Origin: Micrococcales bacterium
GTDB taxonomy: Bacteria; Actinomycetota; Actinomycetes; Actinomycetales; Microbacteriaceae
Assembly (NCBI GenBank): GCA_017306245.1
Contig: JAFKIY010000006.1
Location: forward strand, 62,001 to 126,000
Direction: 5' to 3'
Length of the DNA: 64,000 bases
The notes below the pieces were generated by a model. It was given only the letters and a program-made list of their open reading frames with translations, did not search any database and was not told the DNA's origin. Numbering within the stretch: the first letter of the stretch is position 1; the number at the start of each line of letters is the position of its first letter. Of the stretch, positions 8,663-17,358 are shown one piece after another. The position numbers and the translations under genes are program-made.

Positions 8663-8869
8663 ATGGCATCCGTAGCACGGGTCACCACACTGAGCGTGAG
8701 CTCGGACACATCCTTCGATGACGCCATCAAGGCGGGCATCGATCGCGCGAACAAGACTCTCCGCGGCGTCAGCGGCGCGTGGGTCAAGGAGCAGAAGGTG
8801 GAAGTTTCGGCAGGAAACGTCGTCAGCTGGCGTGTCGTGCTCGAAGTGACGTTCGTCCTCGACGACTAA
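8663..8869 (+). CDS. Dodecin family flavin-binding protein
   Basis: 68 residues, the normal dodecin size. The sequence has the small beta-alpha-beta-beta layout of dodecins: SVSSDTSFDDAIKAGIDRAN helix, then WVKEQKVEV and a final strand WRVVLEVTFVLDD. Dodecins form dodecameric spheres storing flavin (or CoA). A strong GAGGAGG site precedes the ATG, and a TAGGCT -10 element lies at 8625-8630. The last four bases overlap the convergent MFS gene. Confidence 0.93.
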   Translation: MASVARVTTLSVSSDTSFDDAIKAGIDRANKTLRGVSGAWVKEQKVEVSAGNVVSWRVVLEVTFVLDD

Positions 8870-10089
8870 GTCTTCGAGTGGTCGCGGGCCGCGCCGGAGG
8901 CCAGACCCGCGACCACGATGAGGATGAGCACGAGCAGCAGCGCGTGCAGCAGCCCGAAGTGCTGGCCGAGGAATCCGATCGCCGGCGGTCCGACGAGGAA
9001 CGCGCAGTAACCGATCATCGCGACCGCGCTCACTCGCGCAGCCGCAGTGCGGGGGTCGTCCGCGGCCGCCGACATGCCGGTGGGGAAGCCCAGCGCTGAA
9101 CCGAGCCCCCACAGGATCACGCCCAGGATCGCGATCCACAGCACGGGCACGAAAATGAACACGAGCAGTCCGACCCCGGCGAGCGCAGCGGATGCCCGCA
9201 GAACCGGTACCCGTCCGTAGCGGTCCAGAAGGCGAGGGCCGGTCAGCCGCCCGACCGTCATGGCCGTCACGAAGATGCCGAACACGATTGCGCCGGTGGG
9301 CTTGTCTGCGCCGTGCCCCTCCACGGATGCGAGCGCCAGCCAGTCGCTCGCCGAGCCCTCCGCGAACGCCATCCCCAGCACGACGAGTCCGATGAGAAGC
9401 GTCCGGGGATCCTTCCAGACCGCCAGCCGGCTCCGCCAGGTATCGGCGGCCGCGTCCTCAGCCCCGCCATCGGATTCGCGCAGAACGTTTTCGGACTGCG
9501 TCGCCAGCGCGCCCCACACACCCGCTGCGAGGGTCAGCGCACCGATCACCGCGGTTTGAATGCCGAGGGGAACCTGCGCGAGTTCGGCAAGCGCGCCGAT
9601 CCCGGCACCGACCATCGTGCCGAAACTGAAGAATGCGTGGAACACCGGCATGATGGTGCGCCCCAACACCCGCTCGTTCACCGCGCCGGACAGGTTCATG
9701 GCGACATCGCACAACCCCATGGCGAACCCGAAGATCGCCAGACCCGCCACGACGACCCAAAAACTTTCGCCCACCGTGATTCCGACGCCGGCAATGGCGA
9801 AACCGAGCGGAATGGCGACCATGCACGCGACCATGACGTGGCGCGCACCGAACCGCGCGATGAGGTGGCTGGACACCATGAGCCCGAAAATCGACCCTGC
9901 AGCGAGCCCAAAGATGAGGACGCCCATCTCGGCCGTCGAAATGCCCAACGCTTCCTTGATCGCGGGCGTGCGGGCCATCCAGCTTGCCAGTCCGATACCG
10001 CACATCGCGAACACGACGAATATCCCGTTGCGCCAGGCGATAATTTGGCGGCGGGTCAGACCCGAACGGCGGGCAAGAGTGTCAGACAT
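8866..10089 (-). CDS. MFS transporter (fucose permease/YbjJ-like)
   Basis: 407 residues with about 12 helices: N-terminal half to about residue 195, an acidic/basic central loop (SENVLRESDGGAEDAAADTWRS), then the second half with GRLTGPRLLDRYGR. Overall pattern resembles the sugar-transporter-like FucP/YbjJ branch of MFS; substrate unknown. ATG at 10089 follows a minus-strand TAGGCT by eight bases with only a weak ribosome site. Divergent from pepO; the two promoters lie back to back. Confidence 0.85.
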   Translation of the reverse strand: MSDTLARRSGLTRRQIIAWRNGIFVVFAMCGIGLASWMARTPAIKEALGISTAEMGVLIFGLAAGSIFGLMVSSHLIARFGARHVMVACMVAIPLGFAIAGVGITVGESFWVVVAGLAIFGFAMGLCDVAMNLSGAVNERVLGRTIMPVFHAFFSFGTMVGAGIGALAELAQVPLGIQTAVIGALTLAAGVWGALATQSENVLRESDGGAEDAAADTWRSRLAVWKDPRTLLIGLVVLGMAFAEGSASDWLALASVEGHGADKPTGAIVFGIFVTAMTVGRLTGPRLLDRYGRVPVLRASAALAGVGLLVFIFVPVLWIAILGVILWGLGSALGFPTGMSAAADDPRTAAARVSAVAMIGYCAFLVGPPAIGFLGQHFGLLHALLLVLILIVVAGLASGAARDHSKT

Positions 10090-10097
10090 GTCGCTTC

Positions 10098-10103
10098 AGC
10101 CTA
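10098..10103 (-). promoter_or_regulatory. -10 of the MFS gene, leaderless or nearly so
   Basis: TAGGCT on the minus strand, eight bases before the ATG at 10089. Confidence 0.45.
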
Positions 10104-10157
10104 TTCGCGCGCAGGCATGCGTCAGAGGCCCCAATATCGGTCCAGTCCGTTAACTCT

Positions 10158-10163
10158 TAGGCT
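10158..10163 (+). promoter_or_regulatory. -10 of pepO, leaderless
   Basis: TAGGCT, seven bases before the ATG at 10171; no ribosome site. Back to back with the MFS promoter. Confidence 0.5.
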
Positions 10164-10170
10164 TAACCTC

Positions 10171-12126
10171 ATGACTGACTCCACGCCCCTCGCCTCCGGC
10201 ATCCACACCGACGAACTGGATCCGACCATTCGCCCCCAGGACGACCTCTTCCGGCATGTGAACGGGAAGTGGATCGACCGCACGGAAATACCGTCCGACA
10301 AGGCCAGATACGGTTCCTTCTACGTGCTCGCCGAGGAGGCGGAGAAGGCCGTACGCGACATCATCGTCGAGGCGCAGGAGGCCGCACCCGGCACCGAGGA
10401 GCGCAAATTCGGCGATCTATACGCGAGTTTCATGGACGAGGCGAGGGCGGAGGAGCTCGGCAGCACGCCACTTCAGCCGATGCTCGAGGCGGTCGGGCAC
10501 GTCGACTCGACGGATGCCGTTCTGAAACAGCTGGGGCGCCTCGAGCGCACGGGCATCACCGGTTTCGCGCAACTGTTCGTCGACAACGACCCCGGAAATC
10601 CGGAACGGTACCTCGTCTTTATCGAACAGGGCGGCCTCGGGCTGCCGGATGAGTCCTACTACCGCGAAGACAAGTTCGCGGACGTGCGGGCGAAGTACCT
10701 TCCCTTCCTGGAGAACATGTTCACGCTCGCCGGCCTGGACGACGCTGACGAACGCGCTCGCCGCGTATTTGCGCTCGAGACGGAGCTCGCCGCCCACCAC
10801 TGGGACAACGTCGCCAGCCGCGACAGCGAAAAGACGTACAACCTGAAGGCGTGGTCCGAAATCGGAGGGCCGGACCTCTCCGGCTGGCTCAACGAGCTCG
10901 ACCCGCCCGAGGGCTCCTTCGCCGAGGTTGTCGTGCGGCAGCCGAGCTTTCTGGACGGCCTCGCCACCCTCCTCACCGATGACCGCGTGGAGGAGTGGAA
11001 GGACTGGATGCGCTGGCAGATCATCCGATCCTCCGCTGCCTACCTTTCGTCCGACTTCGTAAACGCGAACTTCGATTTTTACGGGAAAACGCTGACCGGA
11101 ACCCCCGAGTTGCGCGAGCGCTGGAAGCGCGCGGTCTCCTTTGTGGAGGGCATGATGGGCGAAGCGGTGGGCCGCATTTACGTCGACCGCCACTTCCCTC
11201 CCGCCGCGAAGGCCGCGATGGACATCCTCGTGGACAACCTCACCGAGGCGTACCGGCAGAGCATTGCGGGCCTTGCCTGGATGACGGAGGAAACTCAACA
11301 GCGCGCACTCGACAAATTGAACAAATTCACCCCGAAAATCGGGTATCCGGTGAAATGGCGCGACTATTCGACTCTGGAAACGAGCGCGACCGACCTCATC
11401 GGCAACCTGAGGGCGGGCAGCGAGTTCGAATTCCAGCGGGAGCTCGGCAAGATCGGCAAGCCTCTGGACCGCGACGAGTGGTTCATGACTCCGCAAACCA
11501 TCAACGCGTACTACAACCCGGGGTTCAACGAGATCGTGTTCCCCGCGGCGATCCTGCAGTTCCCGTTCTTTGACGAAACCCGGGATGCGGCCGCGAACTA
11601 CGGCGCAATCGGCGCGGTCATCGGGCACGAAATAGGTCACGGATTCGACGATCAGGGTTCGAAGTACGACGGCGACGGTCGTCTCACCGACTGGTGGACC
11701 GCGGAAGATCGTGCCGCATTCGAAAAACTCACCGGCTCCCTGATCGAACAGTACAACGCGCTTGCGCCGCGGCAAGTGCCCGACCACCATGTGAATGGCG
11801 CGCTGACGATCGGCGAGAACATCGGTGACCTCGGCGGTCTCGGCATCGCGTGGAAGGCATACCTGATTTCGCTGGGCGGCGAAGAGCCGCCGGTCATCGA
11901 CGGCATGACCGGCGCGGAACGGTTCTTCCTGTCCTGGGCGCAGGCCTGGCAGTTGAAGGCCAGAGACGAGGAGGTCATCCGGCTTCTCGCCATCGACCCG
12001 CACTCGCCGAACGAGTTCCGGTGCAACCAGATCGTTCGCAATCTGGATGGATTCTATGAGACCTTTGGAGTGACTGAAGCTGACGAGCTTTGGCTGAGCC
12101 CAGAAGATCGGGTGACCATTTGGTAG
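10171..12126 (+). CDS. pepO: M13 family zinc metallopeptidase (PepO/neprilysin-like)
   Basis: 651 residues. The zinc site is GHEIGHGFDDQG (His486, Glu487, His490) with the third ligand Glu549 in GENIGDLGG, the classical M13 signature. The N-terminal half begins HTDELDPTIRPQDDLFRHVNGKW, the standard start of bacterial PepO proteins. There is no signal peptide or membrane anchor, so a cytosolic oligopeptidase is expected. The frame stays open far upstream, but ATG 10171 is chosen from the family N-terminus and the TAGGCT element seven bases before it. The stop overlaps the start of the following serine hydrolase gene. Confidence 0.95.
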   Translation: MTDSTPLASGIHTDELDPTIRPQDDLFRHVNGKWIDRTEIPSDKARYGSFYVLAEEAEKAVRDIIVEAQEAAPGTEERKFGDLYASFMDEARAEELGSTPLQPMLEAVGHVDSTDAVLKQLGRLERTGITGFAQLFVDNDPGNPERYLVFIEQGGLGLPDESYYREDKFADVRAKYLPFLENMFTLAGLDDADERARRVFALETELAAHHWDNVASRDSEKTYNLKAWSEIGGPDLSGWLNELDPPEGSFAEVVVRQPSFLDGLATLLTDDRVEEWKDWMRWQIIRSSAAYLSSDFVNANFDFYGKTLTGTPELRERWKRAVSFVEGMMGEAVGRIYVDRHFPPAAKAAMDILVDNLTEAYRQSIAGLAWMTEETQQRALDKLNKFTPKIGYPVKWRDYSTLETSATDLIGNLRAGSEFEFQRELGKIGKPLDRDEWFMTPQTINAYYNPGFNEIVFPAAILQFPFFDETRDAAANYGAIGAVIGHEIGHGFDDQGSKYDGDGRLTDWWTAEDRAAFEKLTGSLIEQYNALAPRQVPDHHVNGALTIGENIGDLGGLGIAWKAYLISLGGEEPPVIDGMTGAERFFLSWAQAWQLKARDEEVIRLLAIDPHSPNEFRCNQIVRNLDGFYETFGVTEADELWLSPEDRVTIW

Positions 12127-13028
12127 CTCCCGTCCGAAACGTTTCCCGACGCGACCGGGTTCGCGCTCCACGCGAAGCCCGACACCGCGGTGCTGGCGGA
12201 GCCGAAAACTTCACCGGCACCTTCAGAGCGCTCGGATTCCTCGGGTATGAGGGGGCCAATGTTTCTGCGAGCGTCCTCGACCTTTCGAATGGTCTCGTGT
12301 TGTGCGCCATCGATGACCGGATCGTGCTCCCCACCGCAAGCGTGGGGAAGGTGCTTCTCCTCATCGAAGTGTCTGCGCGGCTGACGGCGCGGGAATTCTC
12401 CGGGTACGGGATCCTCGACAAGTCCCCGCTGGACGCCGTCAACGATTCAGGGCTGTGGCAGCACCTTCAGGCGCCGTCGCTTCCGGTTGCCGACCTCGGG
12501 GCGCTCGTCGGGGCAACGAGCGACAACCTCGCCACGAATGTTCTGCTCCGACAGGTGGGGCTTGATGCGGTGCGGATGCGCGCCGAAGCCCTGGGGCTCT
12601 CCCGCACGGCCCTGCTGGATCTGGTCCGGGAAGCCAGAGGCCCGGATGACGCCCCGCAGCTCTCGGTCGGCTCCGCCGCCGAACTGAGCTGGTTGTTCGG
12701 CGCACTGTACCGTGGGCAGGTCGTCGACCAGGTTACGAGCCGGCGGGTGATGGGGTGGCTTTCGCTGAACACCGACCTCTCTCTGGTGGCGAGCGCGTTC
12801 GGGCTCGATCCGCTGTCGCACCGGACGCCCGACCATGGCATCCAGCTGGTGAACAAGACCGGGTCGGATGTGGGCGTGCGCAGCGAGGTCGGAATCCTCA
12901 AGGGGCCGAGAGCTGCCGTCTCCTACGCCGTGACCGTCCAGTTCCGCGACGATTCGCTGGCCCGCCGGCTTCGCACGCTGGACGCCATGCGGACCGTGGG
13001 GCTGGACCTGCTCGAGTACGTGAATTAG
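12120..13028 (+). CDS. Serine hydrolase of the class A beta-lactamase fold, without signal peptide
   Basis: About 302 residues from the TTG at 12120 (alternative TTG 12090). Penicillin-recognition motifs are in order: SVGK (Ser74, Lys77), SDN (134-136) and KTG (246-248). The omega-loop ExxLN deacylation motif of true class A enzymes is not recognisable; the region reads SRTALLDLVREARGPDD. No signal peptide is seen in the reading frame. The function may be esterase, peptidase or penicillin-binding rather than beta-lactam hydrolysis. The start is uncertain because no ATG or GTG precedes the domain; it overlaps the pepO stop, suggesting coupling. Confidence 0.75.
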   Translation: MVAPVRNVSRRDRVRAPREARHRGAGGAENFTGTFRALGFLGYEGANVSASVLDLSNGLVLCAIDDRIVLPTASVGKVLLLIEVSARLTAREFSGYGILDKSPLDAVNDSGLWQHLQAPSLPVADLGALVGATSDNLATNVLLRQVGLDAVRMRAEALGLSRTALLDLVREARGPDDAPQLSVGSAAELSWLFGALYRGQVVDQVTSRRVMGWLSLNTDLSLVASAFGLDPLSHRTPDHGIQLVNKTGSDVGVRSEVGILKGPRAAVSYAVTVQFRDDSLARRLRTLDAMRTVGLDLLEYVN

Positions 13029-13362
13029 CGACCGAAACGTGAGGAACAACCTGTTTTTGGGGAAAAATACTTGCCCCGCTTACGGGGGGTAGTGTACGTT
13101 AAGCCTCGCACCTGAGTATTGCCTCACCCGAATCTGGCAATGCTGACCCCCGACAGTGTGCACCAAAGAAGGTGATTGCCCGACACCCTATTCGGCCACC
13201 CCCCCGGCCGCATCGCTGAGCTACGCGCTCCACGACTTACCCCCGAACGGATGCCTTCTGAATGGCGTCTCGATTTCTCGTTGTTGAGCCCTAAGCGCAC
13301 ACCCGACGATGCAACAACACCCGAAAGCACAATTGCTTGTTGTAACTCAAAGGAGATCCCTC
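13029..13362 (+). other. 334-bp non-coding leader with structured, C-rich hairpins
   Basis: The largest gene-free stretch of the window, upstream of the surface protein. It holds a possible promoter (TTGCCC 13071-13076, TACGTT 13095-13100), a small hairpin CCCCG-CTTA-CGGGG (13074-13087), CACC-AAAGAA-GGTG (13161-13174), and CGGCC-ACCCCCCC-GGCCG (13193-13210) whose loop carries seven C. C-rich loops recall the actinobacterial 6C RNA, but the second six-C loop is not found. ACAACA near 13315 can pair with TGTTGT just upstream of the AAAGGAG ribosome site. Short frames here look like shadows. Confidence 0.4.
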
Positions 13363-16095
13363 ATGCGCACGAAATTGCGATCCAAGATTCTGGCGGCGAT
13401 CAGCACCGTCGTCATTGCGCTAGGTATGGTCACTGTAACGGCGGCCGCTGCGAACGCGCACACCCCGAATGTCAGTGCAACCTGTACGACGCTTTCTGTC
13501 AACTTGCAGTACTACGACAGCAGCGTAACGAACACCGTCAAGGTGACGATTGATAACGTCGTCGTCGACACCAATCTGGACTTTGGCGGGCACTTCACCA
13601 AGAACTACACGTTCTCAGACAAGACGGTGGCCCACACGTGGCTGGTCGAGTACACGGCGGGTGATCAGAGCAAGAACCCGAACGCCAACTGGTCTGGTTC
13701 GCAATCAGGCACCTCAACCCCGTGCGTTTCCCACGACAACGATAAAGTCCCCTTCTGCCACGCCAAGCCTGCTGACACGGCGGCCAACGGCTGGAACATG
13801 CCGCCGGCTGCCGACCCTGGAATCATCTTCCAGGCGGGACACGCGACCGAGCATGATGCCGACATCATCCCGGCTTTCGACTACTGGACAGAGAGTCACG
13901 GTGTCTGGACGCTCAACCATTACGCAGGCAAGAACCTGACGACGGTGTGGGGCGGTGCAACCGGTGCTGAAATCCTGGCCAACGGATGCATGATTCCAGA
14001 CCTCAAGGACGCTACTGCCGTTATCAGTATCACTCCTGCCACATGCTCTACGGCCGAGGTCCTCGTACTTGGTGCGATCTCCAACGCGACATGGGGCACA
14101 CCGACTCTCACAACAGGGCCGGGAACGTATTCCGTGACGGCTACGGCGAACGCGGGCCACGCATTCTCCAACGGCTCAAGCACGATGGTCTTCGGCGGAA
14201 CCCTCGCGGGCGTGTTATCTCCGACATCCCAGGCGTGTGCGCCGCCGCCGCCCTGTCTGCCAATTTCTGCCGTGAGCTACACCTACAGCAACTCGACCAA
14301 CAGCGGAGTCATCACGGTTGCCCAATTGAAGGGGTACAGCGACACGCTGTGCAAGCCCTTCTGGGTGACGGCGGCGAGCTGGACCTTTGATGGCAACACT
14401 TCGTGGCCGCAAACCCTCGACAAGTGGAACCCGGCCAATGGCGGCAACAAGATCGATTCCGTCGGCACATATCCATACGGCGCTGACGTCGGATGCGGTC
14501 AGGGAGACATCTACGCGACGTTCTCGGCACCGGGTGTTCCCAAGCCGAATCCGGAGATCCTGAACGGGCCGCATAACCCATACCCGGAGCACTTCCTCCA
14601 CAACATGGGCTTCACGGGGCCAAGCCCGACGTACATGCAGCGCAATGCATCAACCTGCAACGCGAATGAAGTGAAAGTTGTTCCAGCAGTCACCTTTACT
14701 GACGTGTGTGGCACAAACGACGATGGAATCGTCGGCGGGGTCGACACGGCCGAGATCAACTACACGATCATCGACAACCGCGTCAACGGAGTGGGCACCG
14801 TGATAGCGACTGCAGCACCGAAGACGGGCTACACCTTCGCTACCGGCGCGTACACCGGGCCATGGTCGCACACGTTCACGGATGAGCCGTGCCCGATAGT
14901 GGTGAAGACCGTTCCGGCAGTGACCTTCACTGACGAGTGCGGCATCGACAACGACGGGATCGTTGGTGGCACTGACACGGCGGAGATTGATTACACGATC
15001 ACCGATAACCGGGTCAATGGTGTTGGCCTGGTGACTGTGACGGCGGCTCCGCAGTCCGGGTATGTCTTCGAAAATGGCGCGTACACGGGTCCGTGGACGT
15101 ACACGTTCACTAACGAGCCGTGCGTGGTGGATAACTCCATCACGCCCACGGTGTCCGACCAGACGTGTACCCCGGTGCAATCTGTGGGAAGCGCGGGATA
15201 CACCTACGCGGATGGCGGAATCACGGTCAACCTCGACGCCAACCTGGAATACACGATCACCGGAATCGACGGAACCGTCTACGGCCCGACCGTGGTGACC
15301 ACGGCGTTCACTGCGCTGAGTCCCGGCAAGTACAAGGTTGATGTGAAGGCCCTCAACGGCTACGTGCTCAAGGGCGGCGGCACCACCGCAACGTTCGAGA
15401 GAACGGTAGGTGCCGGACTGTGTGCGGTCGTCTTCGGCGACCCCTACGCGGTGGATGAGACCTGCACGGAGCAGGGTACGACGGCTCCCGGCTACATTTG
15501 GGTCGACTTCAGCGGCAACCTCGCGAGCGAGATCAGCTACCAGATCACCGGTGGACCGACACCGGTCGATTACACGGCCACCCAGGAGATCAACAACCTG
15601 GAGCCCGGTGACTACACGGTGACGGTGACCGCGAAGCCCGGATTCAAACTCGCCAGCACTATGAAGTCGGTCTGGAACTTCACGATTCACGGAGTCGAGA
15701 CGTGCGATCTGGAAACGCATCCACTGATCAGTACGACCGCCTCGTACAAGAACCTGACCTGCAGTTCCGACGGCAGTTACACGCTGGCGGACACGGAAGG
15801 TGTGGTGTGGTTCGTGAACGGCTCGTCGACTCCGACCCCGCCTGGTACCTACAAGGTGACGGGTGCGACGACGGTCAACATCGAAGCGCAGACGACAGGA
15901 CCCGACTACGGATGGGAGCGTGACGCCCAAACAAAGTGGACGTTCGACTTCACCAATCCGGTCGACTGCCTGCCGACTCTCGCCTTCACAGGATCTGACG
16001 GCGGCAACCTCGGGTTGCTGCTCGCCGGCGGATTCCTGCTCTTCGGCGGGACCATAGTCGCCTTCGAGAGGCGGTTCCGCGCGAACGTCAGGTAA
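13363..16095 (+). CDS. LAxTG-anchored surface protein with tandem repeats
   Basis: 910 residues. Signal peptide at 1-34 (MRTKLRSKI..., cleavage near ANA-HT), then beta-rich extracellular modules. Residues about 140-215 hold KVPFCHAKPADT and GHATEHDADIIPAFDYW, a Cys/His module common in actinobacterial surface proteins. Residues 440-516 and 517-593 are a 77-residue tandem repeat. The C-terminus is LAFTG (873-877), a hydrophobic helix and ERRFRANVR, a class E sortase signal. No sortase is encoded nearby. ATG 13363 is chosen over the upstream frame because of AAAGGAG and the signal peptide. Codon use looks less GC-rich than neighbours. Ligand unknown. Confidence 0.88.
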   Translation: MRTKLRSKILAAISTVVIALGMVTVTAAAANAHTPNVSATCTTLSVNLQYYDSSVTNTVKVTIDNVVVDTNLDFGGHFTKNYTFSDKTVAHTWLVEYTAGDQSKNPNANWSGSQSGTSTPCVSHDNDKVPFCHAKPADTAANGWNMPPAADPGIIFQAGHATEHDADIIPAFDYWTESHGVWTLNHYAGKNLTTVWGGATGAEILANGCMIPDLKDATAVISITPATCSTAEVLVLGAISNATWGTPTLTTGPGTYSVTATANAGHAFSNGSSTMVFGGTLAGVLSPTSQACAPPPPCLPISAVSYTYSNSTNSGVITVAQLKGYSDTLCKPFWVTAASWTFDGNTSWPQTLDKWNPANGGNKIDSVGTYPYGADVGCGQGDIYATFSAPGVPKPNPEILNGPHNPYPEHFLHNMGFTGPSPTYMQRNASTCNANEVKVVPAVTFTDVCGTNDDGIVGGVDTAEINYTIIDNRVNGVGTVIATAAPKTGYTFATGAYTGPWSHTFTDEPCPIVVKTVPAVTFTDECGIDNDGIVGGTDTAEIDYTITDNRVNGVGLVTVTAAPQSGYVFENGAYTGPWTYTFTNEPCVVDNSITPTVSDQTCTPVQSVGSAGYTYADGGITVNLDANLEYTITGIDGTVYGPTVVTTAFTALSPGKYKVDVKALNGYVLKGGGTTATFERTVGAGLCAVVFGDPYAVDETCTEQGTTAPGYIWVDFSGNLASEISYQITGGPTPVDYTATQEINNLEPGDYTVTVTAKPGFKLASTMKSVWNFTIHGVETCDLETHPLISTTASYKNLTCSSDGSYTLADTEGVVWFVNGSSTPTPPGTYKVTGATTVNIEAQTTGPDYGWERDAQTKWTFDFTNPVDCLPTLAFTGSDGGNLGLLLAGGFLLFGGTIVAFERRFRANVR
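14680..15141 (+). repeat. Two tandem 231-bp repeats within the surface protein gene
   Basis: Units 14680-14910 and 14911-15141 encode 77-residue modules starting VPAVTFTD and ending EPC-x-V, sharing DDGIVGG, DTAEI, NRVNGVG, GAYTGPW. Exact in-frame period; the units differ at many synonymous and some coding sites, so the duplication is not recent. Confidence 0.85.
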
Positions 16096-16111
16096 CACTG
16101 GCGCCCTAGAG

Positions 16112-16165
16112 TTCAGGTGTCCCGCTCTCCCGCTTCGGGTGGGGAGGTGGGGCACCTGAATCTTT
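16112..16165 (+). terminator. Rho-independent terminator after the surface protein gene
   Basis: TTCAGGTG (16112-16119) pairs with CACCTGAA (16153-16160), extended by C/G-rich pairs around a TTCGG-type apex, followed by TCTTT. It lies 17 bases after the stop codon. Confidence 0.75.
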
Positions 16166-16278
16166 AACCCGGGCACAGGCGCACAACCCTGTGAACTTGC
16201 TGACCGGGCGTACTTTCACCGGCGCTACGCTAGGTGATGACCTATCCGACGACGGTCGGGCACGCGAACGGAGACATC

Positions 16279-16575
16279 ATGCGAGGCAAACTGGTTCTAC
16301 TGGTGGGTATCGGCATCGGCTACGTGCTCGGCGCTCGCGCCGGGCGGGAACGCTACGAAGCCATCAAGCGGGCGGCGGGCAGATTGTGGAACGACCCGCG
16401 CGTTCAGCACCAGGTTCGCACGGTGGAGGAGTTCGCGAAGGACAAGGCACCGGATGTCGTCGACTTCCTCGGCGACACCGCCAAGAAGGTCGTTCAGCGG
16501 AAATCCCCGGCGGAAAAGACTGCGTCGCGCAAGCCGGCAGCGAGTTCCACGTCGACGACCGCGAAGAAGAGCTAG
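16279..16575 (+). CDS. YtxH-like small membrane protein
   Basis: 98 residues. MRGKLVLLVGIGIGYVLGARAGRERY gives a short membrane helix ending in the GARAGRERYE motif common in YtxH-like actinobacterial proteins, followed by a charged helical region and a Lys/Ser/Thr-rich tail. Function unknown. ATG 16279 is preferred to the in-frame ATG 16234 because of the upstream GGAGA and the family N-terminus. First of three small envelope genes (YtxH-like, holin-like, DUF3618). Confidence 0.75.
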   Translation: MRGKLVLLVGIGIGYVLGARAGRERYEAIKRAAGRLWNDPRVQHQVRTVEEFAKDKAPDVVDFLGDTAKKVVQRKSPAEKTASRKPAASSTSTTAKKS

Positions 16576-16597
16576 CCCACGAGGGCAGGAGAGCCAA

Positions 16598-17014
16598 GTG
16601 ACCGACGCTAAGGGTGACCGCGCGCGCAAGCGCTCCCTCCTCAACCTGATCGCAAGCCTTCCCGGCCTGGTGGTCGAGTTGGTGAGGAGCGAGCTGGACC
16701 AGCTCAAACAGGAAATCCTCCGGAAGCTTAAGCACGCCGGGATCGGCGTCGGGCTGCTGGCCGCCGCCGCCGTTTTTGCGTTCTTCGCGACCGGAGTGCT
16801 CACGGCCGCGGCAATCCTCGGACTTGCCGTCGTGGTTCCCGGATGGCTGGCCGCGCTCATCGTCGCCGCGCTCCTTCTCATTCTGGTCGCCGTTTTCGTC
16901 CTCCTCGGGCTCAACCAGTTGAAAAAGGGCAACCCCGAACCCACAGAGACGATTTCCAGCATCCGCCGCGACGTGAAAGTCATCAAGGGAACCGCGAAAC
17001 GAGGTACACCGTGA
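16598..17014 (+). CDS. Phage-holin-superfamily (Holin-X) membrane protein
   Basis: 138 residues from GTG 16598, with AGGAGAG upstream. A basic amphipathic N-terminus (LLNLIASLPGLVVELVRSELDQLKQEI) is followed by two membrane helices at about 47-70 and 76-102 and a charged tail. This is the chromosomal actinobacterial putative holin superfamily XI/Holin-X protein found with YtxH-like and DUF3618 genes; no lysis genes accompany it, so a phage origin is not implied. Its TGA overlaps the next GTG. Confidence 0.8.
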   Translation: MTDAKGDRARKRSLLNLIASLPGLVVELVRSELDQLKQEILRKLKHAGIGVGLLAAAAVFAFFATGVLTAAAILGLAVVVPGWLAALIVAALLLILVAVFVLLGLNQLKKGNPEPTETISSIRRDVKVIKGTAKRGTP

Positions 17015-17238
17015 GCGAGATATCGGGCAAGGCCAGGAGCGCGGCGGCACGCGCGGAACTTCAAGCAACCCTCGACGCGATCGAGGACAAACTGAACGTC
17101 CCCAAGCAGGTTGGGGCACTGGGAACGCGCGTGAAAGCGTCGTGGGATGTCAACCCTGTTCCGTGGATCGTCGGCATCACGGCAGCAGTTGTCGTCGTGG
17201 GCGGGATCGTCGCCTGGGCGCTGTTCAGCGACGACTGA
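17011..17238 (+). CDS. DUF3618 family membrane protein
   Basis: 75 residues. The N-terminal helix ARAELQATLDAIEDKLNVPKQ is the DUF3618 signature, and one C-terminal membrane segment follows (PWIVGITAAVVVVGGIVAW). GTG start at 17011 overlaps the previous stop by four bases (GTGA). Function unknown; the three-gene set suggests a common role at the membrane. Confidence 0.85.
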   Translation: MSEISGKARSAAARAELQATLDAIEDKLNVPKQVGALGTRVKASWDVNPVPWIVGITAAVVVVGGIVAWALFSDD

Positions 17239-17358
17239 TCTGGGAATCCGCCGCCGTCACGAAGCGAAGGCGTAGGTAGCGCGCCGCCATCGCGCCCGTC
17301 GGACGGTCTTCACGACGCGCTTTTGGTGCTTTCCCCAACACGGTGGAAGATAGGCATC

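Noticed and set aside
9313..10170. N-terminal extension of pepO reading back through the MFS gene
   Set aside because: The extension is antisense to the MFS gene, has shadow composition, and the M13 N-terminus begins at ATG 10171 just after a promoter element.
10417..12171. 584-codon minus-strand open frame
   Set aside because: Opposite pepO, whose zinc motif and length are canonical.
14650..16176. 508-codon minus-strand open frame
   Set aside because: Opposite the surface protein gene, which has a signal peptide, tandem repeats and a sortase signal.
16598..17014. Holin-like gene as evidence for a prophage
   Set aside because: No endolysin, structural or integrase genes are nearby; this family is a regular chromosomal member next to YtxH-like and DUF3618 genes.
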